The notes: generated by a model from the sequence alone, not told the origin. Shown: positions 1 to 16,675, counted from the first letter of the stretch. The stretch is DNA of 64,000 nt from Neocallimastix lanati (nom. inval.) (GCA_016946835.1 JACVTC010000036.1:183501-247500); one strand, 5' to 3'. Numbers and translations are program-made.

Positions 1-98
1 TTTTTTTTGTATATTAATATATATTTTATATATAATTATGTTTTTTTTTTTTTTTTTTTTTTTCGTTTAAAAAAATGAAATAATAAAAATATTGGTAG

Positions 99-1400
99 AG
101 GTTTCAATATATTAACGCATGTAATACATTTAATGAATTATTAAATATGGGAGTAATTCCAATTGTTAATGAAAATGATACAATTTGTAATGAACACTCA
201 CGTTATGGTGATAATGATACACTTTCAGGTATTACTGCTGGTATTGTAAGTATTAAAAATATATATAAATATAATAATAATAGATAAAATTATATTGTAT
301 GAATAAATAATAATACTTATTATTGTTTTTTTTTTTTATTATTAATAATCATATTAAATATAGACTAATGCTGATTTTCTTTTCTTATTGACTGATGTTG
401 ATGCTCTATATACTGATAATCCAAGAATTAATCCAGAGGCCAAACCAATTCGTGTAGTAAAAGATTTAGAAGAATTACATGGTAATAATAATTTATTATT
501 ATTATTTATATTATTATTAATTTTTCATTTTCATTTTTTTTTCTCTACATCATATTTTTGATAATATTATTAATAATAGAATTAATAATTTATTTAATAT
601 TTTTATTTAATATTGAACTATACTAATAGAAAATTTAAAAAATTTATTTATTACTTTGTTATTATTATATATATATCTTATATTTTTTTTTTCTCACTCT
701 CTTTACATACACATTAAATATTATCATCAAATAAATTGAAATATATTAAATAGTTAGTATATCAACACCAGGATCTGCTATTGGTACTGGTGGAATGTCA
801 ACGAAATTAGTTGCAGCAGATATTGCATCTAATGCTGGATGTACAACAGTAATTATGAATGGTAAATATCCAAATAATATTGTTGATATTATAAAAGAAG
901 CTTCAGAACGTGAAAGTACCAATAAAGAAATTAATCCAAAAATAGGAACACATTTCTTACCAAATGATGTATTATTAAATGATAGAGAATGGTGGATTCG
1001 TTTTGGTTTAGCACCATTAGGTCAAATTCAAATTAAACCTGAATGTATTAAGCATTTAATTGAACAGAAATTAAAGCATAGAGAATCATCAGAAAAATTA
1101 GACTCTATTTATCCAATAGATGTCGAAGATACACAGGATTATTTCTTCCCAAATCAATGTATTTCATTAACCACTATAATTAAAAATAATGATACCGGTA
1201 AAGATGAAATTGTTGAGGTTGGAAGAGCTTTATCTAATTACACTAGTAGTGAAATACAGTTAATTAAAGGACATGATAGTTGTGATATCATAAAAATTCT
1301 TGGTGAAACAGGTCCAAAAATTAGAAAATCTATTGTATCTAAAGAAAATATTGCATTATCTCTAAATAAAAGATTATTACAATTGTTTGATTTATTTTAA
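99..1400 (+). CDS. PRO1: Glutamate 5-kinase (gamma-glutamyl kinase), 3' portion
   Basis: Catalyses ATP-dependent phosphorylation of L-glutamate, the first step of proline synthesis in the cytosol. Three exons are visible: 99-245, 364-481 and 754-1400; earlier exons lie outside the window, so the protein is 5'-truncated by the edge, not broken. Exon one carries the amino-acid kinase signature [10 protein letters not shown] followed by RYGDNDTLS. Exon two reads [20 protein letters not shown]. Exon three begins with [15 protein letters not shown] and ends in a C-terminal PUA domain (about residues WWIRFG to the stop; [11 protein letters not shown] and GDS-like HDSCDI are typical). Introns (246-363, 482-753) join in phase and end in TAG. 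The PUA domain matches the fungal and bacterial enzyme form rather than the plant/animal P5CS fusion, since the reading frame stops after PUA with no reductase domain. Function is secure; exact 5' exon start (after TAG at 96-98) rests on conservation. Confidence 0.95.
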
Positions 1401-1690
1401 TAAATAAAACAAAAAAGAAAAAACACACACACATGCAAAAAAAAAAAAAAAAATTAAATTAAATACTAAAATACTAAATTTATAAAAAAAAATTTTTTTT
1501 TTCCTTTAATTACTTTAACGAATAAAATAATCTTACATTTAAATATATATATATATATAATGAAATCAATGATATATCTATATAAAAATATCAATACATC
1601 TTCACAATACCAATAATAAAGAAATATAAATACTACATCAATAATAATATTGAAAAGAACATCATAGTAATTTACATTATAATGATAAAG

Positions 1691-1721
<31 letters not shown>

Positions 1722-3818
1722 TAATGATTAAAAAAAATGCAAATAAATAATGATTCAAGTAAATATATATATATGTATATATTTTATCAGAAAAATAATA
1801 ATTAAAAATTAATATTAAAAAAAAAAAAAAAAAAGTAAGAAAGAAAAAAAAAGAAACAATCATTGATTCTGATTTCTATTATTAAATTATTAATATTTTA
1901 TGATAGTAATATTATATATATATATATATTTTAATATTTATATTAAAAGCATATTATTACTGTTATTATTATTGTTATTATATAATTATTACTATTTTTT
2001 ATAAATTCATTTTTATAAATAAATTAAATATTACTAAAAAAAGAAAGAAAAAAAATAAAAAACTTTCCTTTTAATAATTATTTAAAATATATATATATAT
2101 TTATAATAGAAATTTTAAAAATATTATATAAATATATATAACAATATATTATATATATTATTATTTAATAAAATAAATAGTAAATATTAATTTATCATAT
2201 ATGAAAGATAATATGTCTTTATTTTTTTTTTATCCTAAAGATAAAATTCATTGATATTTTTGAATTATTAATGAGACTTTTTTTTTTTATCATTTAATAT
2301 AATAATTTATATTTGTGTAGTAATTCAAATATAATAATTAAAAATAATAGTTATTAATGCATTAATTATATAATAAAGCTACATTATAATATTTTTATTT
2401 AAATATTTTACATTTAAAAAAAAAAATAATAAAAATAATAAAAATAAAAATTAAAATTAAAAATTAAAATATGCATATTATTATAGCTAATGTAGCTAAT
2501 TCAATAAATTTAATCCTTAATATAAAGTTTTACAATATTTTGTAATATAAATAATTTCAATAATATTCCATAAAAATAAAGATAATAATTTAAAAAAAAA
2601 TGTATTTTGATAATTAAATATAAATAAATATAAAAATAATTATATTATTTTTATTGTAATAAGAATCTTTTATAAAGGTATTTTTTATTATTATTAAAAA
2701 AATTTTTTTTCTCTCTTTAATGAATTTTAATCTTACTCGAATTATTTAAAAAAAAAATTAAATTAAATTGTATCATTATAATAAAATTTTTTTTATTTTA
2801 TTTTATTTTATTTTATTCTAAAACAGATAAACAAATTTTATAAATATATATTATTTGTTTGTTTTTTCAAATGCAAACGCATAAAATAAATAGTAAAAAA
2901 AGTTTTTTATTTTTATTTTCTTATTTTTTTTAAAAAAAGCTTTTTTTTTTTTTTTTGGTGCTTTTAAGCCTAATATGTAGAAAATCATCAATAAAATATT
3001 AAATATTATTGGAGGATATTTTCATATATAAAAAATATGAAAGACTAATAAAAAAAAAAAAAAAAAAGAAAAAAACTTGAAAAATTCAATAGTAAATATT
3101 TAACATTAATTAGTATTAACCTTTCAAAGTAACATTTAATTAATGTATCATAAATCTAACATTTTAATTAAAATTTTTGATATTTAATAATTAATATTTG
3201 AAATTCTATAATAATTTTTTTAATTATTTTATTAATTATCAAAAGATATGGATTTTATTGTAATTATTTAAATGTAATAATAATATAATTATTTATGTTA
3301 TTTTTATATTTATTGATATTTAATTATCAAAATCCTTTTTTTTTTTTAATTATTATTTTTATTTTTATGGAATATTATAGAAATTATTTATGTAACAATT
3401 TATGATTATTATTTTGGTAATTATTTAATAATAATTATTATTTCATTTTAATAAAAAGTTTATACATAATATGATATAACAATCCATTATTTTTTTAATC
3501 ACCATTTTATTAGTAGATATTTAATCAACTTTTATTTATTTTTTTTAAGATTAAACTTTGATATGTATACTATAATAATTTATTATTGGTGAACTATTGA
3601 AAAAATAATTTTTATAGAAGCTTTTTATTTAAAATTGAAAGTTGATAATATAGCTAATACTTTTATTAAATATTCTTTAAGATAAATACAATTTATAAAA
3701 TCATTTCTTTTCATAAAATAGTTATATAAATTTTAAAAAGATAGAAACTAAAGGATTAAAATATATTATAAAGATTATTTAAAAAAGAATAGTAAAAACA
3801 TAAATTTAAATATAAATA

Positions 3819-3855
<37 letters not shown>

Positions 3856-5026
3856 AAATAATTAAATAAATAAATAATAAATAAATAAATAAATAAATAA
3901 ATAATAAATAAATAAATAAATAATAAATAATTTTTTTTTATATTAAATAAAATTTTATAATATTATTATCTTTAATTATTTATATATGGATGGATATAAA
4001 TATAATATATTGATATATATATTAAGTATATTGAATTTGGTATTGTAACTTCTATTTAATATTTTATTTTATTTTAATTTAAAAATTTTAATTTTTTTAA
4101 ATTTTTTTTTGTACATTATAAATTACTAAAAAACAACCTTTTATATACAAAAAAGGAAATAAAATATATTACATCAAGTTATTGTTTTATCAGATTACAA
4201 TGATAATATATTGAAATTATATAAATTATCAACTAATAAATATATTAAAAAAATGAAATTTTATTTGATAAAAATATTATTTCTTTTTTTTTTAAAAAAA
4301 AAAAAAAAAAAAAAAATTGGAATTAATTATTAATTTTCTCTTTGAAGAAAAAAGAAAAAATAAATAATATTAATATATAAAAGTAAAAATTAGAAATAAA
4401 CGATAGAAGAGAAAATAAGAAAGAAATTAAGAAATATTCTTTTTCTTTTCTTTTATATTTATATTTTATGTTATTTATATAAAAAAAGAAAAGGAATTAA
4501 ATAAGAATATCAAATATTGAATATTTGATATTTTATAATTAATCAAATTTCTTTAAAAATAAAAAAAAACTTTAAAGGAATTATATAATTATCCTTTTTT
4601 CAATGAGGAAAAAAAGAAAAAATGTTATTATTGATTGTTTATAAGAAGAGATTTAAACTATAAATTTTTCAATAAATATAATCATAAATAATATCTAAAA
4701 TTATATTTTTAAAAAATTAATACAAAAAGTTCTTTATTATTTATAAGAAAATAAATTTTGGTAAAAAAAAAATAAAAAAAAAAAAAAGAAAATTAAAATA
4801 GGATTGTTTATTATTTTAATTTTAATAAAAAAAAAATATCAGATTTGTTATCTGATAATAGAGGATAATTAAAGTTTTATATTATTATATTAATTAATTT
4901 ATTTAAAAATTTTTCTTTCAGCGAAGTAAATTATATTTAAAGTTACTTTTTAAAACTCCTTGAAAATAATATTTAATAAGCAAGATACAAAGAAATAAAA
5001 AGAAAAAAAGAAAAAAAAGAAAAAAA
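1401..5026. other. Intergenic, AT-rich, no gene seen
   Basis: Between PRO1 and the next gene on the same strand. Holds homopolymer A and T runs, short TA repeats and an (AAAT)n tract at about 3816-3930. No open frame with coding character, no tRNA-like fold recognised. The last few hundred bases before 5027 are A/G-rich and probably include the promoter and 5' leader of the next gene, but no defined element can be named. Confidence 0.6.
3816..3930. repeat. (AAAT)n microsatellite
   Basis: Interrupted tetranucleotide array of AAAT/TAAA units with occasional AAT or AATT variants. Intergenic. It is typical simple sequence for this genome. Confidence 0.85.
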
Positions 5027-5253
5027 ATGAAGTTTATATCATTATTTTTAATATGTATGTGTATGATATTTATGAATGGTAAGTTATTAAATTAAAACAC
5101 TTTTAAATATAAAATTTAAATCTTCAGTATTTCAATATATTTGTATAAATAAAATTATACCATATTATTAACATTCTTTTAAATCAATTTTAAATAATTA
5201 TTATAGTTTATTCTTTTGAGGATAAATATTGGGATAATGATACTAATAGTAAA

Positions 5254-5291
<38 letters not shown>

Positions 5292-6661
5292 ATTTTTGAT
5301 ATTATAAATTTTATAATATTTATTAAGTAATACTAATTATACATTTTTATTTATTTTTCAAATTATATTATATTAAATAATTATACAATTTATTTATTAT
5401 ATAAATTATATTCTGAATAAATTATATTCTGAATATTAAATAGTAAATTCAATTATAATTGATTGGAAAAAAAATAGTTTTAATAAAAAAAGAAAATGTG
5501 AAGTTTTCTCTATTTATCAAAATGATGAATTAATAAAGTCAGATATACCTATAAATGTTGGAAAAACAGTTCTTGCAAACATAAATATTGAAGGAGAATT
5601 AACTTTGAAATGTGATAAATTTGTAAAGCAAAAAAGATTCTTTTTTGATAATGATGATGATGATGATGATTTAGACATATCCTCAGAACAAGAAAAAAGT
5701 GAAATTTCAAGTGAGGATGAAAATGATCCAATATTTAATGATATAGATAATCAATATGATACAGACGATAATGATGAAAATAAGAAAAATAAAATTGATG
5801 ATAAATCAACGTCAGTAAAGCCAAAAAATGATAATGAAAATAATAAATCAACAGGTATTTTTTTTTTTTTTTTTTTCTCCATTTTTAACAATAATTATTG
5901 TTAATGTAATTGTTTTTGTTATTGCCATTATTATTATTACTATTTATAATTTTTAATATTAATATAAATATTAACAAATTATGTTTTATATAAATTGTTA
6001 CACTATCTTATTTAATAATTATTATTGAATAATAAAAGAATACGACACTACTGATGATAAAAATAACAAAAATAATAAGGAAGAACAAAATGCCTCTGAA
6101 GATAAATTAGAAAAATTATCAAATCAAACTACAAATGATAAAGATCGTCAATCCAAAAATGGTACTAAAAATAACAATAATGGTAACAACAGTGAAGGAA
6201 ATGATCATAATTCAACGAAAAATGACCAAACTAAGGATGGTGGTACTGATCAAAACAATAATAATGCTGAGGGTAAAAAATCAAATGAAGTAAATAATTC
6301 TACTACTGCTACTACTACTTCTAATAATAATAAGGATAAGAATGAGGATAAACCTGAGAATAAGCCTGAAGATAATGATGAAAAAGACGAAGATAAAAAT
6401 ATAAATGGTATTCAATTAACAGTAGGTTTATCTTCAGCATTTTTATTAACAAGTGGAATGTTTGTTTCTGTTTTAAAAATTAGAAAAATGTCAGATATTC
6501 AACTTGAAGTTAATGCTCAAGAAATGTCAGCTAATTCAGTATATGTTCCATCACCAAGACTTTCAAAATCATTATCTATGTCATCTGTGGAAATTGGATC
6601 ATTTTCTTCAACATTACAAGAAGATACTATGAGATCATCTATTAGTTCAATGATTGTTTAG
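5027..6661 (+). CDS. Unrecognised type I membrane protein with acidic, Asn-rich ectodomain
   Basis: Family not recognised. Four exons join in phase: 5027-5078, 5207-5248, 5444-5854 and 6039-6661, giving 375 residues. The start is the first ATG of an A-rich leader and opens a signal peptide (MKFISLFLICMCMIFMN). A short lumenal region with a few cysteines (KKRKCEVFS, LTLKCDKF) follows. Next comes a long low-complexity stretch rich in Asp, Glu, Asn, Lys, Ser and Thr, beginning with an Asp run, which is likely unstructured and possibly glycosylated. Near the C-terminus is one hydrophobic segment (QLTVGLSSAFLLTSGMFVSVL) followed by basic residues KIRK and a Ser-rich cytosolic tail of about 60 residues with SPRLSKSLSMSS. 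This predicts a single-pass surface or secretory-pathway protein. A stalk-like sensor or adhesin is possible, but nothing in the sequence proves it. The first intron follows the signal peptide directly. Confidence 0.8.
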
Positions 6662-6907
6662 AATATGAAAATTCTTAAAAAAAAAAAGAATTTTTTTTTT
6701 ATGATTTATTTCATTTAAAGTGAAAAATCGAAAACGTTATTATTTAGAAATTTATTTCTTGTCTAGTTATAAAAATATTATGATATATAAATATTTTTTC
6801 TTTTTCATAAAAATTTAATACAATATTATAACATCGTATTATTAATTCATTTTAAAATTTTATAATATATATATTCAATGTTTTATTAAACATGATTAAT
6901 CATTAAA

Positions 6908-6943
<36 letters not shown>

Positions 6944-7465
6944 GCTAATTTTCATTTTCACTATATAAATATATAAAAAATAAAGTTATTTAATATTATT
7001 AAACTTTATTTTATCGCAGGATAGTCAAAATATACTCAGTAATTTATATTTTATTTTTTATTCAATAGAATAAATAAATAAATAAATTAATATATATATA
7101 TATAATATAATAAAGATATAAATAGCAAATTAAAAATATTAATATATTATGTATATTAATATGCTTTTTTTTTTTATTTTTATTTTTTTATTTTTATTTC
7201 TAATGATTAATCAGAAGACATTATTACATATACATATACATATATATACATGTCACATTTTATATCATTGTTTTTATTAAAAACAAAAATTACATAATTT
7301 AATTTAATAAGTATAATAAATACGGGTCTCTACCGTTTCATAAAAGTTATATTTATCTAATTCAGTATATAAATAAAATGGTTATAATTATTATTATATA
7401 TATATATACATTTATATACTTTATAATAATAAACATAAAAAAGATAAAGTTTATAATATATATCA

Positions 7466-7466
<1 letters not shown>

Positions 7467-7516
<50 letters not shown>
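7467..7516. repeat. (ATA)n microsatellite
   Basis: Pure trinucleotide array. It gives a spurious poly-Ile reading frame. Confidence 0.85.
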
Positions 7517-7518
<2 letters not shown>

Positions 7519-7966
7519 GTATTATTTAAAATAAAACTAAATCTTTTTATTTTTTATATATTGTGTTATATAATCTATGAAAAAAGCGTAAAATGAATAT
7601 TTATTAATATTATAGAATAATAATAATTAAAACAACTGATAAATAAAGTTTTAAAAATTTCATTTTTTTAATGTAATAAATAATAAATCATAAAACAGTT
7701 TTTTCTTTTATTTATTTGTTTTTTAAAAAAAAAACTTTAATACTTCATATTTATTTTTAATTAAGACTTGAAATTTATATATAAAGATATAGATATATAT
7801 ATGTATATTAAAAAAAAAACAATAAAAATGGAAATAAAAATAAAAATAATTGATATAAAGAGATATATATATTCTTAACGATAAAAGAAAACTTTTTTTT
7901 TTTTTTTAAAAAAAAATTAAATACAAGTATATTTTAATCAAAAATTTTAGTTTATATATTTTGGTC

Positions 7967-7969
<3 letters not shown>

Positions 7970-8046
<77 letters not shown>
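7970..8046. repeat. (TA)n followed by long T homopolymer
   Basis: Alternating TA of roughly 27 bases runs straight into a T run of about 50 bases ending four bases from the stop codon of the minus-strand gene. On the minus strand this is an A tract directly after the stop. Confidence 0.85.
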
Positions 8047-10530
<2,484 letters not shown>

Positions 10531-10802
10531 TTAATATTTTATTTAATTCAATTATCAGAAATACTAAAAGTTTATTTTTTTTATATAAAAAGTGATACTT
10601 CTATATAATTCCTTCTATTGGAGAATATATTTATTACTAAAAATTTTTTTATTGTTTTTTTTTTTTTTTTTTTTTTTTTTTGTTTTTTATTATTTTAATA
10701 TATTTATTCTCAATATTAAAGTTTATTTTATGTTTTATATTTTCACTTTAATATTTATTTTATTTTCTTATGTAAATAATAAAATTTTCGATAATTATCA
10801 AT

Positions 10803-10851
<49 letters not shown>

Positions 10852-11624
10852 AGTCTATAATTCAAAGATATTAATATTTATTTCTTTAATATTTTATTTG
10901 ATATATATATATATATATATTTTTTAAAAAACAGTAACTACAAATAGAAGTTATAATTTTAAAGATAAAAAAAAAAAAAACTTTAAAATTAACAGTAGCA
11001 ATTTTTTTTTAATATTTTTTTTATTAAAGATCTTAATGATTTAAATTAAATTAAATTTTATTATTTTATTTTTATTTTATTTTATTTTATTTTTTTTTTA
11101 TTTAATTCTATTCTATTCTATTTTATTTTTGGATTATATATACAAAAAATTGATATATAAAATATTTATTGATTATTAATAATTAATAGTTATAATCATA
11201 ATAAATAATAGTAAAGATAATAATAATTTCATTTTAAGATTTTTTACTTTTTAGTTCATAATTAAATTTGAATAAAATTTTTTAAAATTAATTAAAAAAA
11301 ATTAAATTTATTATAATTAAAAAACAAAAAAAACAATAAAATAACAAAAGTCTAAAAAATAAAAAAACAACAAAAAATTAAAAAATTAATTTAAAAAAAA
11401 AAAAAACTTTAAAAATTCATAGAAATATAATTATTATTAATAATTAATTGTAAAGGAAATTTAAAATTAAAATAATAATTTTAAGAAGAACTAAATATTA
11501 AAATAAAATATTCTCATAAAAACAATTTTATTATAAATTTTTTATTATTTATATAATATTCAGTTATTTTTTTTTTTTTTTATTATTTACTATTTATTAT
11601 TATATATTATATTATTATATATTA

Positions 11625-11655
<31 letters not shown>

Positions 11656-12047
11656 TATTATATTATTATTTACAATCTTTTTTTATAATTTTTAATCATA
11701 ATTATAATAATAAATTATATTTTAATCTTAAGATTTAAATATATATATAATTAATAAAGATATGTATATATATTTAAAGCATAAATCAATTTATGTGAAA
11801 TAATAAATTAAATAAATTGACATTATTAAGAAATCAAATATTAAAAAAAAATAATAAAAATATAAAAAAAAATTATATTATTATATATATATAAAAAATT
11901 TACAAATTTTTTTTGCTGTATATATTTTATTTGTGGATTATTTTATATACAATTATTAATCTATAAATTAATAATTTATTTACTTATTATTTATTTATTC
12001 ATTAATTATTTATATATTATTTATTTATTTATAATATAATTAATTAA

Positions 12048-12083
<36 letters not shown>

Positions 12084-12174
12084 GAATAATAAATAAATAT
12101 TGAATAATAATTATTAAATATAATTAAAACAAAATAGTTCACCAGAAATATAAAAGTTAAGGTTTAAAAATATT

Positions 12175-12217
<43 letters not shown>

Positions 12218-12710
12218 TTGTACTTTTAAAAAGCAAACGAATGATAAAAATCACAAAATTAAATAATAATAAATGCAAAAATTACAAGTAAATTTAATAA
12301 AAATAAAATAAAATCAAAATTAATCAAATAAAGATATATTGAAAATTTTTAATAACTATGAATAATAATTATTAAAAATATATTATAAATTTATTTAAAA
12401 TAAAAACATATAAAATATAGTATTTTTAATAAGACTTTACTAAACAAAATAATATAAAACAAAACATTTAAAAAAAATAAAAAAATTATATAAGGCAAAT
12501 AGAGAGAAAGAAAGCATTAATTATTAAAAAATAAAAATAAAAATAAAAAATAAATAATAACAAAAAAAAATTTAAAATATATTATAAATTAAATTATAAA
12601 TATTTAAAAGATTTCAAAATTCTTTTCAAGGATATATTAAAAAATCTTAATATTATAGTTTTATTTATATAATTAGAAAAAAATTTTGTTTATTATTTAT
12701 ATATATTTAA
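10531..12710. other. Divergent promoter region between ENKD1-like gene and ALG7
   Basis: About 2.2 kb separating two divergent start codons, so it should contain both promoters. It holds T runs (10658-10680, 10804-10844, 12177-12212), (TTA)n at about 11625-11655 and (AAAT)n near 12040-12085. No open frame with coding character and no identifiable factor-binding motif. Confidence 0.6.
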
Positions 12711-13170
12711 ATGGAAGTCCTAAGCTACATACTTGAAATTACAGAAAAACAACGAAATAATTTTCTTTATATTATACAAAAACAATTAAATTCATTAAAT
12801 TATAAAAATAAATTAGCATTACTTAATAAAATGATTTTTCCAACTTGGGTATTTCTTGTTATACTTTTTGGCATTTCAACTTTAACAATTTTAAAAGAAC
12901 CATTATATATATGTATATTGGCTTCCGTTTTAGCTGGTTATGCAACTCATAAACTTATCCCATCATTTAAATCTCAACTTGTAAAAGCACATTTATTTGG
13001 CAATGATTTACATAAAGCAGATAAACGAATTTTGTATGTTTTTTTTTTTTTTTTTTTTTTTTTTATTATATTATGTATTGTTATTACATTGATATAAGTA
13101 ATGAAAAGCACTATATTGATGTATTGATAAAAGAAATAAAATAATATATTGATAATATATTAAAATAACA

Positions 13171-13266
<96 letters not shown>

Positions 13267-14003
13267 TTTATATAAACTAAAAAATAAATCTACCTATTTT
13301 TATAAACAATATTTTATTTATATAAATACCATATATATATATATATATTTAATAGACCAGAAGCAACAGGAATTATTTCTGGTATGTCATATATTGTTTG
13401 TCTTTGTCTCTTAATTCCATTCCCATTTTTGAAATGGTTCTTAAATGAAAAAGGAAGTAAATTAAATGAAGAAGAATTTCCACATCATAAAGTAATTATT
13501 GATAATCAATATGATTTTATTTTATAATAACAAATATTAATATTGCAAAAGAATTACAGTATTAATAATATCATAAATATATATTATTATTCGTTATTTT
13601 TTATTCATTATTCATTATTCAATATTCATTACTAATATTATTTATTTTTCTATTTATTTATTTATTTATTTATTAATTAATTTATTTATCTATCAATTTG
13701 TCTATTTATCTATATATGAATTTATTTATTTAATTAATTAATAAATAAAAACATCAATTTTTATTTAATTATTTAAAAGTTCGAAGAATTTATTGCAGGT
13801 ATTATGTCAATTGTATCAATGCTTTTCCTTGGGTTAATTGATGATGTTTTAAACTTGAGATGGAGGCAAAAGATTTTATTTCCAACTATTGCAAGTCTTC
13901 CATTATTAATGGTTTATATTGTTAGTTATGGTGTTACAACTATTGTCGTTCCAATACCGTTAAGACCAATATTTGGAAGAATAATAGAATTAGGTAAATT
14001 TTT

Positions 14004-14038
<35 letters not shown>

Positions 14039-14158
14039 ATACATATTTATTAAATTATTTATTTTTTTTTTACTTTCTTAAACTCAATAATTATTAATTT
14101 TATTTAATTATTAATAATTAAATCTATATTTTCATTTATTTGATTTATAATTACTCAA

Positions 14159-14189
<31 letters not shown>

Positions 14190-14931
14190 TAATTTACAAA
14201 TAAATAAATAAATAATTGATTAATTAATTAATAAATAAATAGGACCATTGTATTATATATATATGGGAATGGTTGCTGTATTTTGTACCAATGCAATTAA
14301 TATTCTTGCTGGTATAAATGGACTCGAAGTCAGTCAATCTATTGTCATCGCTTTATCTTTAATCATTAATGATATTCATTTCATATTAACAGGTGCTCAA
14401 CCTGCAGTTGAAGCACATACATTTTCATTATTCTTTTTAATACCATTTGTAGGTGTATCTATACCGTTATTATGGTATAATTGGTATGTATAATTATTTT
14501 TATATTAAAGATTTTTTTATTTATTAATTTAATTATATATCATTATTTATTATTATCATTGTTATATATCATTATTTATTATTATTATTGTTATAAAAAT
14601 TTTTATAATATTAAATATATAAATACGTAATTATTTATTAATTAAATACGTATTTAATGAAATTTATATATTTAGGTATCCTGCTCAAGTATTTGTTGGT
14701 GATTCATTCTGTTATTTTGCAGGAATGACATTTGCCGTTGTTGGTATCTTAGGTCATTTTAGTAAAACACTTTTACTATTTTTCATACCACAAATATTTA
14801 ACTTTTTATATTCAGTACCACAAATATTCAAATTGGTTGAATGTCCAAGACATCGATTACCAAGGTAAATTTTATTTTATTTTATTTTTATTTATTTATT
14901 TATTTATTTATTATTATTATTATTATTATTT

Positions 14932-14963
<32 letters not shown>

Positions 14964-15462
14964 TTTTTATATTAATTTTTAATATTTTTTATAATATTAC
15001 AATATCATTATATATTAATTAATGTATATATATATATATATATTTTTTTATTATTATTTTTATTAAAATATTTTTTTTTATTCATTTATATTTATGCATT
15101 ACAAATATATTATAATATATATTAATTATTATATTGAACGTATAAAATAATATATCAGTTTTAATGAGGAAGATAAAAAATTATATCCAAGTAGAGCCGA
15201 TTTAACTTTACCTGGTGCATTAACTAAATATGGAAAAATAATATTGAAAATCTTTGAAATTTTAAAATTAGCAGATATTGAATATGATAAAGAAACAAAG
15301 GAAATGAAATCTGTTAATAATTTAACTTTATTAAATCTATTCTTAGTAAGATTCGGTCCAAGATATGAAAGAAACCTTGCAGTAATGATGGTTATCGTTC
15401 AAGTATTATCAAGTTTATTAGCATTCTTTATAAGATATAAACTAGTTAATTTAGTGTATTGA
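12711..15462 (+). CDS. ALG7: UDP-GlcNAc:dolichyl-phosphate GlcNAc-1-phosphotransferase
   Basis: Transfers GlcNAc-1-phosphate from UDP-GlcNAc to dolichyl phosphate in the ER membrane, the first committed step of N-glycan precursor assembly and the target of tunicamycin. Six exons (12711-13033, 13356-13491, 13780-13993, 14243-14483, 14676-14864, 15159-15462) join in phase to 468 residues, slightly above the usual 400-450. Recognised blocks: [15 protein letters not shown] then PEATGIISG (about residues 100-117); [22 protein letters not shown] with the Asp pair at 174-175; [25 protein letters not shown] (239-253); [20 protein letters not shown] from about 310; and the C-terminal PRHRLPR. Multiple hydrophobic segments agree with a polytopic enzyme. 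The first intron contains a pure ATT array of about 100 bp. The start is the only ATG before the first membrane segment. All catalytic blocks are present and there is no sign of damage. Confidence 0.96.
13167..13266. repeat. (ATT)n microsatellite in ALG7 intron 1
   Basis: About 100 bp of uninterrupted ATT units between the exons ending 13033 and starting 13356. Confidence 0.9.
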
Positions 15463-15626
15463 AGGTAAAATATAATAATAATTTATAATGATAATTATTA
15501 TTATTATAGAATAAATACAATAAAAATAAAATTCAATAGAAATCTTTTATTCCTTGTATATATATAAACATCAATAATAATATTAGAAATAAAAATAAAA
15601 TTGTTAGAATATTTAAAATAAAATAA

Positions 15627-15666
<40 letters not shown>

Positions 15667-15708
15667 GAAAAAAAAAAGTATAATTAAATGAATAATTTAA
15701 ATATTTAT

Positions 15709-15805
15709 AGATAATTATAATATTTATAAAGAAATGATTAAAATAATTATGAAGAAATGATTAAAATATTTATAAAGAAATGATTAAATTATTTATAAAA
15801 AAATA
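15709..15805. repeat. Short tandem repeat, about 24-bp unit, four diverged copies
   Basis: Successive copies contain AAGAAATGATTAAA separated by ATATTTAT-like spacers. Copies differ at several positions. Confidence 0.7.
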
Positions 15806-15849
15806 ATAAAAAAGCCTAAAAATAATAATAATAATAATAATTATAAAAT

Positions 15850-16113
15850 AAAATAATAAAAAATAATATATAAAATTTTTTTTTTGAAAATTTATAAATA
15901 TGTGTTAACTTTTAAAATAGTTTTTTTTTTTTTTTTTTATTTTAATCTTTTTACTGCGCAAAAAATTTTAAATAAATTAATTTTTAAACTTAATAAATGA
16001 TTAAAATATATAAAAAGAAATAATAAAAATACCAAAAAAAAAAAAAATAAAATAAAATAATATAAAATAAAATACTAGTTATAAAAAAAAAAATAAAAAA
16101 TAATATATAAAAA

Positions 16114-16153
<40 letters not shown>

Positions 16154-16277
16154 AAATTTTATAAATATGTGTTAACTTATAAATCCTTTAAAAAAAAAAA
16201 AAACTATTTTATAATTTATAATTTTTAATTTTTTTACTGAGCAAGAATTTTTAAATAAATTAATTTTTAAACTTAAT
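15850..16277. repeat. Diverged direct duplication (two copies, about 140-180 bp)
   Basis: Copy one (about 15850-15992) and copy two (about 16098-16277) share in order AATAATATATAAAA, a T run, TTTATAAATATGTGTTAACTT, a homopolymer zone, TTTTTACTG-GCA and TTAAATAAATTAATTTTTAA. Copy two carries longer T and A runs. Looks like a local segmental duplication that has since diverged, mainly by homopolymer length. Confidence 0.8.
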
Positions 16278-16675
16278 CTATACTTTTTGTGGAAGATTTT
16301 TCGTTGACATTTTTTTCTCATAAACAAAAAATAATGTATGACATAAACATATATAAATTTATAATTAAAAAAAAAATATATTATATATATATATATAAAT
16401 TTATTTATTTATATTATTTATTAATTTATTTAATTATATATATTATTAATTTTTTATTTTTATTTTAATTATAATAATTATATTAACAATAATGTCATTT
16501 CTTCTCTAACATTATATATTAGATTATTTTTTCGTTTATTAATATTTTTAGCTTTAATTATAATTCAATTGGAAAGTAAATATCATTTATAATTTAATTA
16601 TATTTTTTATTTTTAATATCAATAGTGTAAACTATTATTGTATTATTTTAACTTAAAATATATATATATTATTCA

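Larger units (their letters stand above)
6662..8050. other. Convergent intergenic region, no gene seen
   Basis: Lies between the 3' ends of the membrane-protein gene and the ENKD1-like gene. Contains a T run at about 6910-6940, an (ATA)n tract at 7467-7516, a TA repeat and a T run of about 50 at 7997-8046 next to the ENKD1-like stop codon. No coding signal on either strand. Confidence 0.6.

Noticed and set aside
12711-15462. Separate small genes at 13804, 14248, 14837 and 15244
   Set aside because: They are single exons of ALG7; splice phases and conserved blocks join them into one enzyme.
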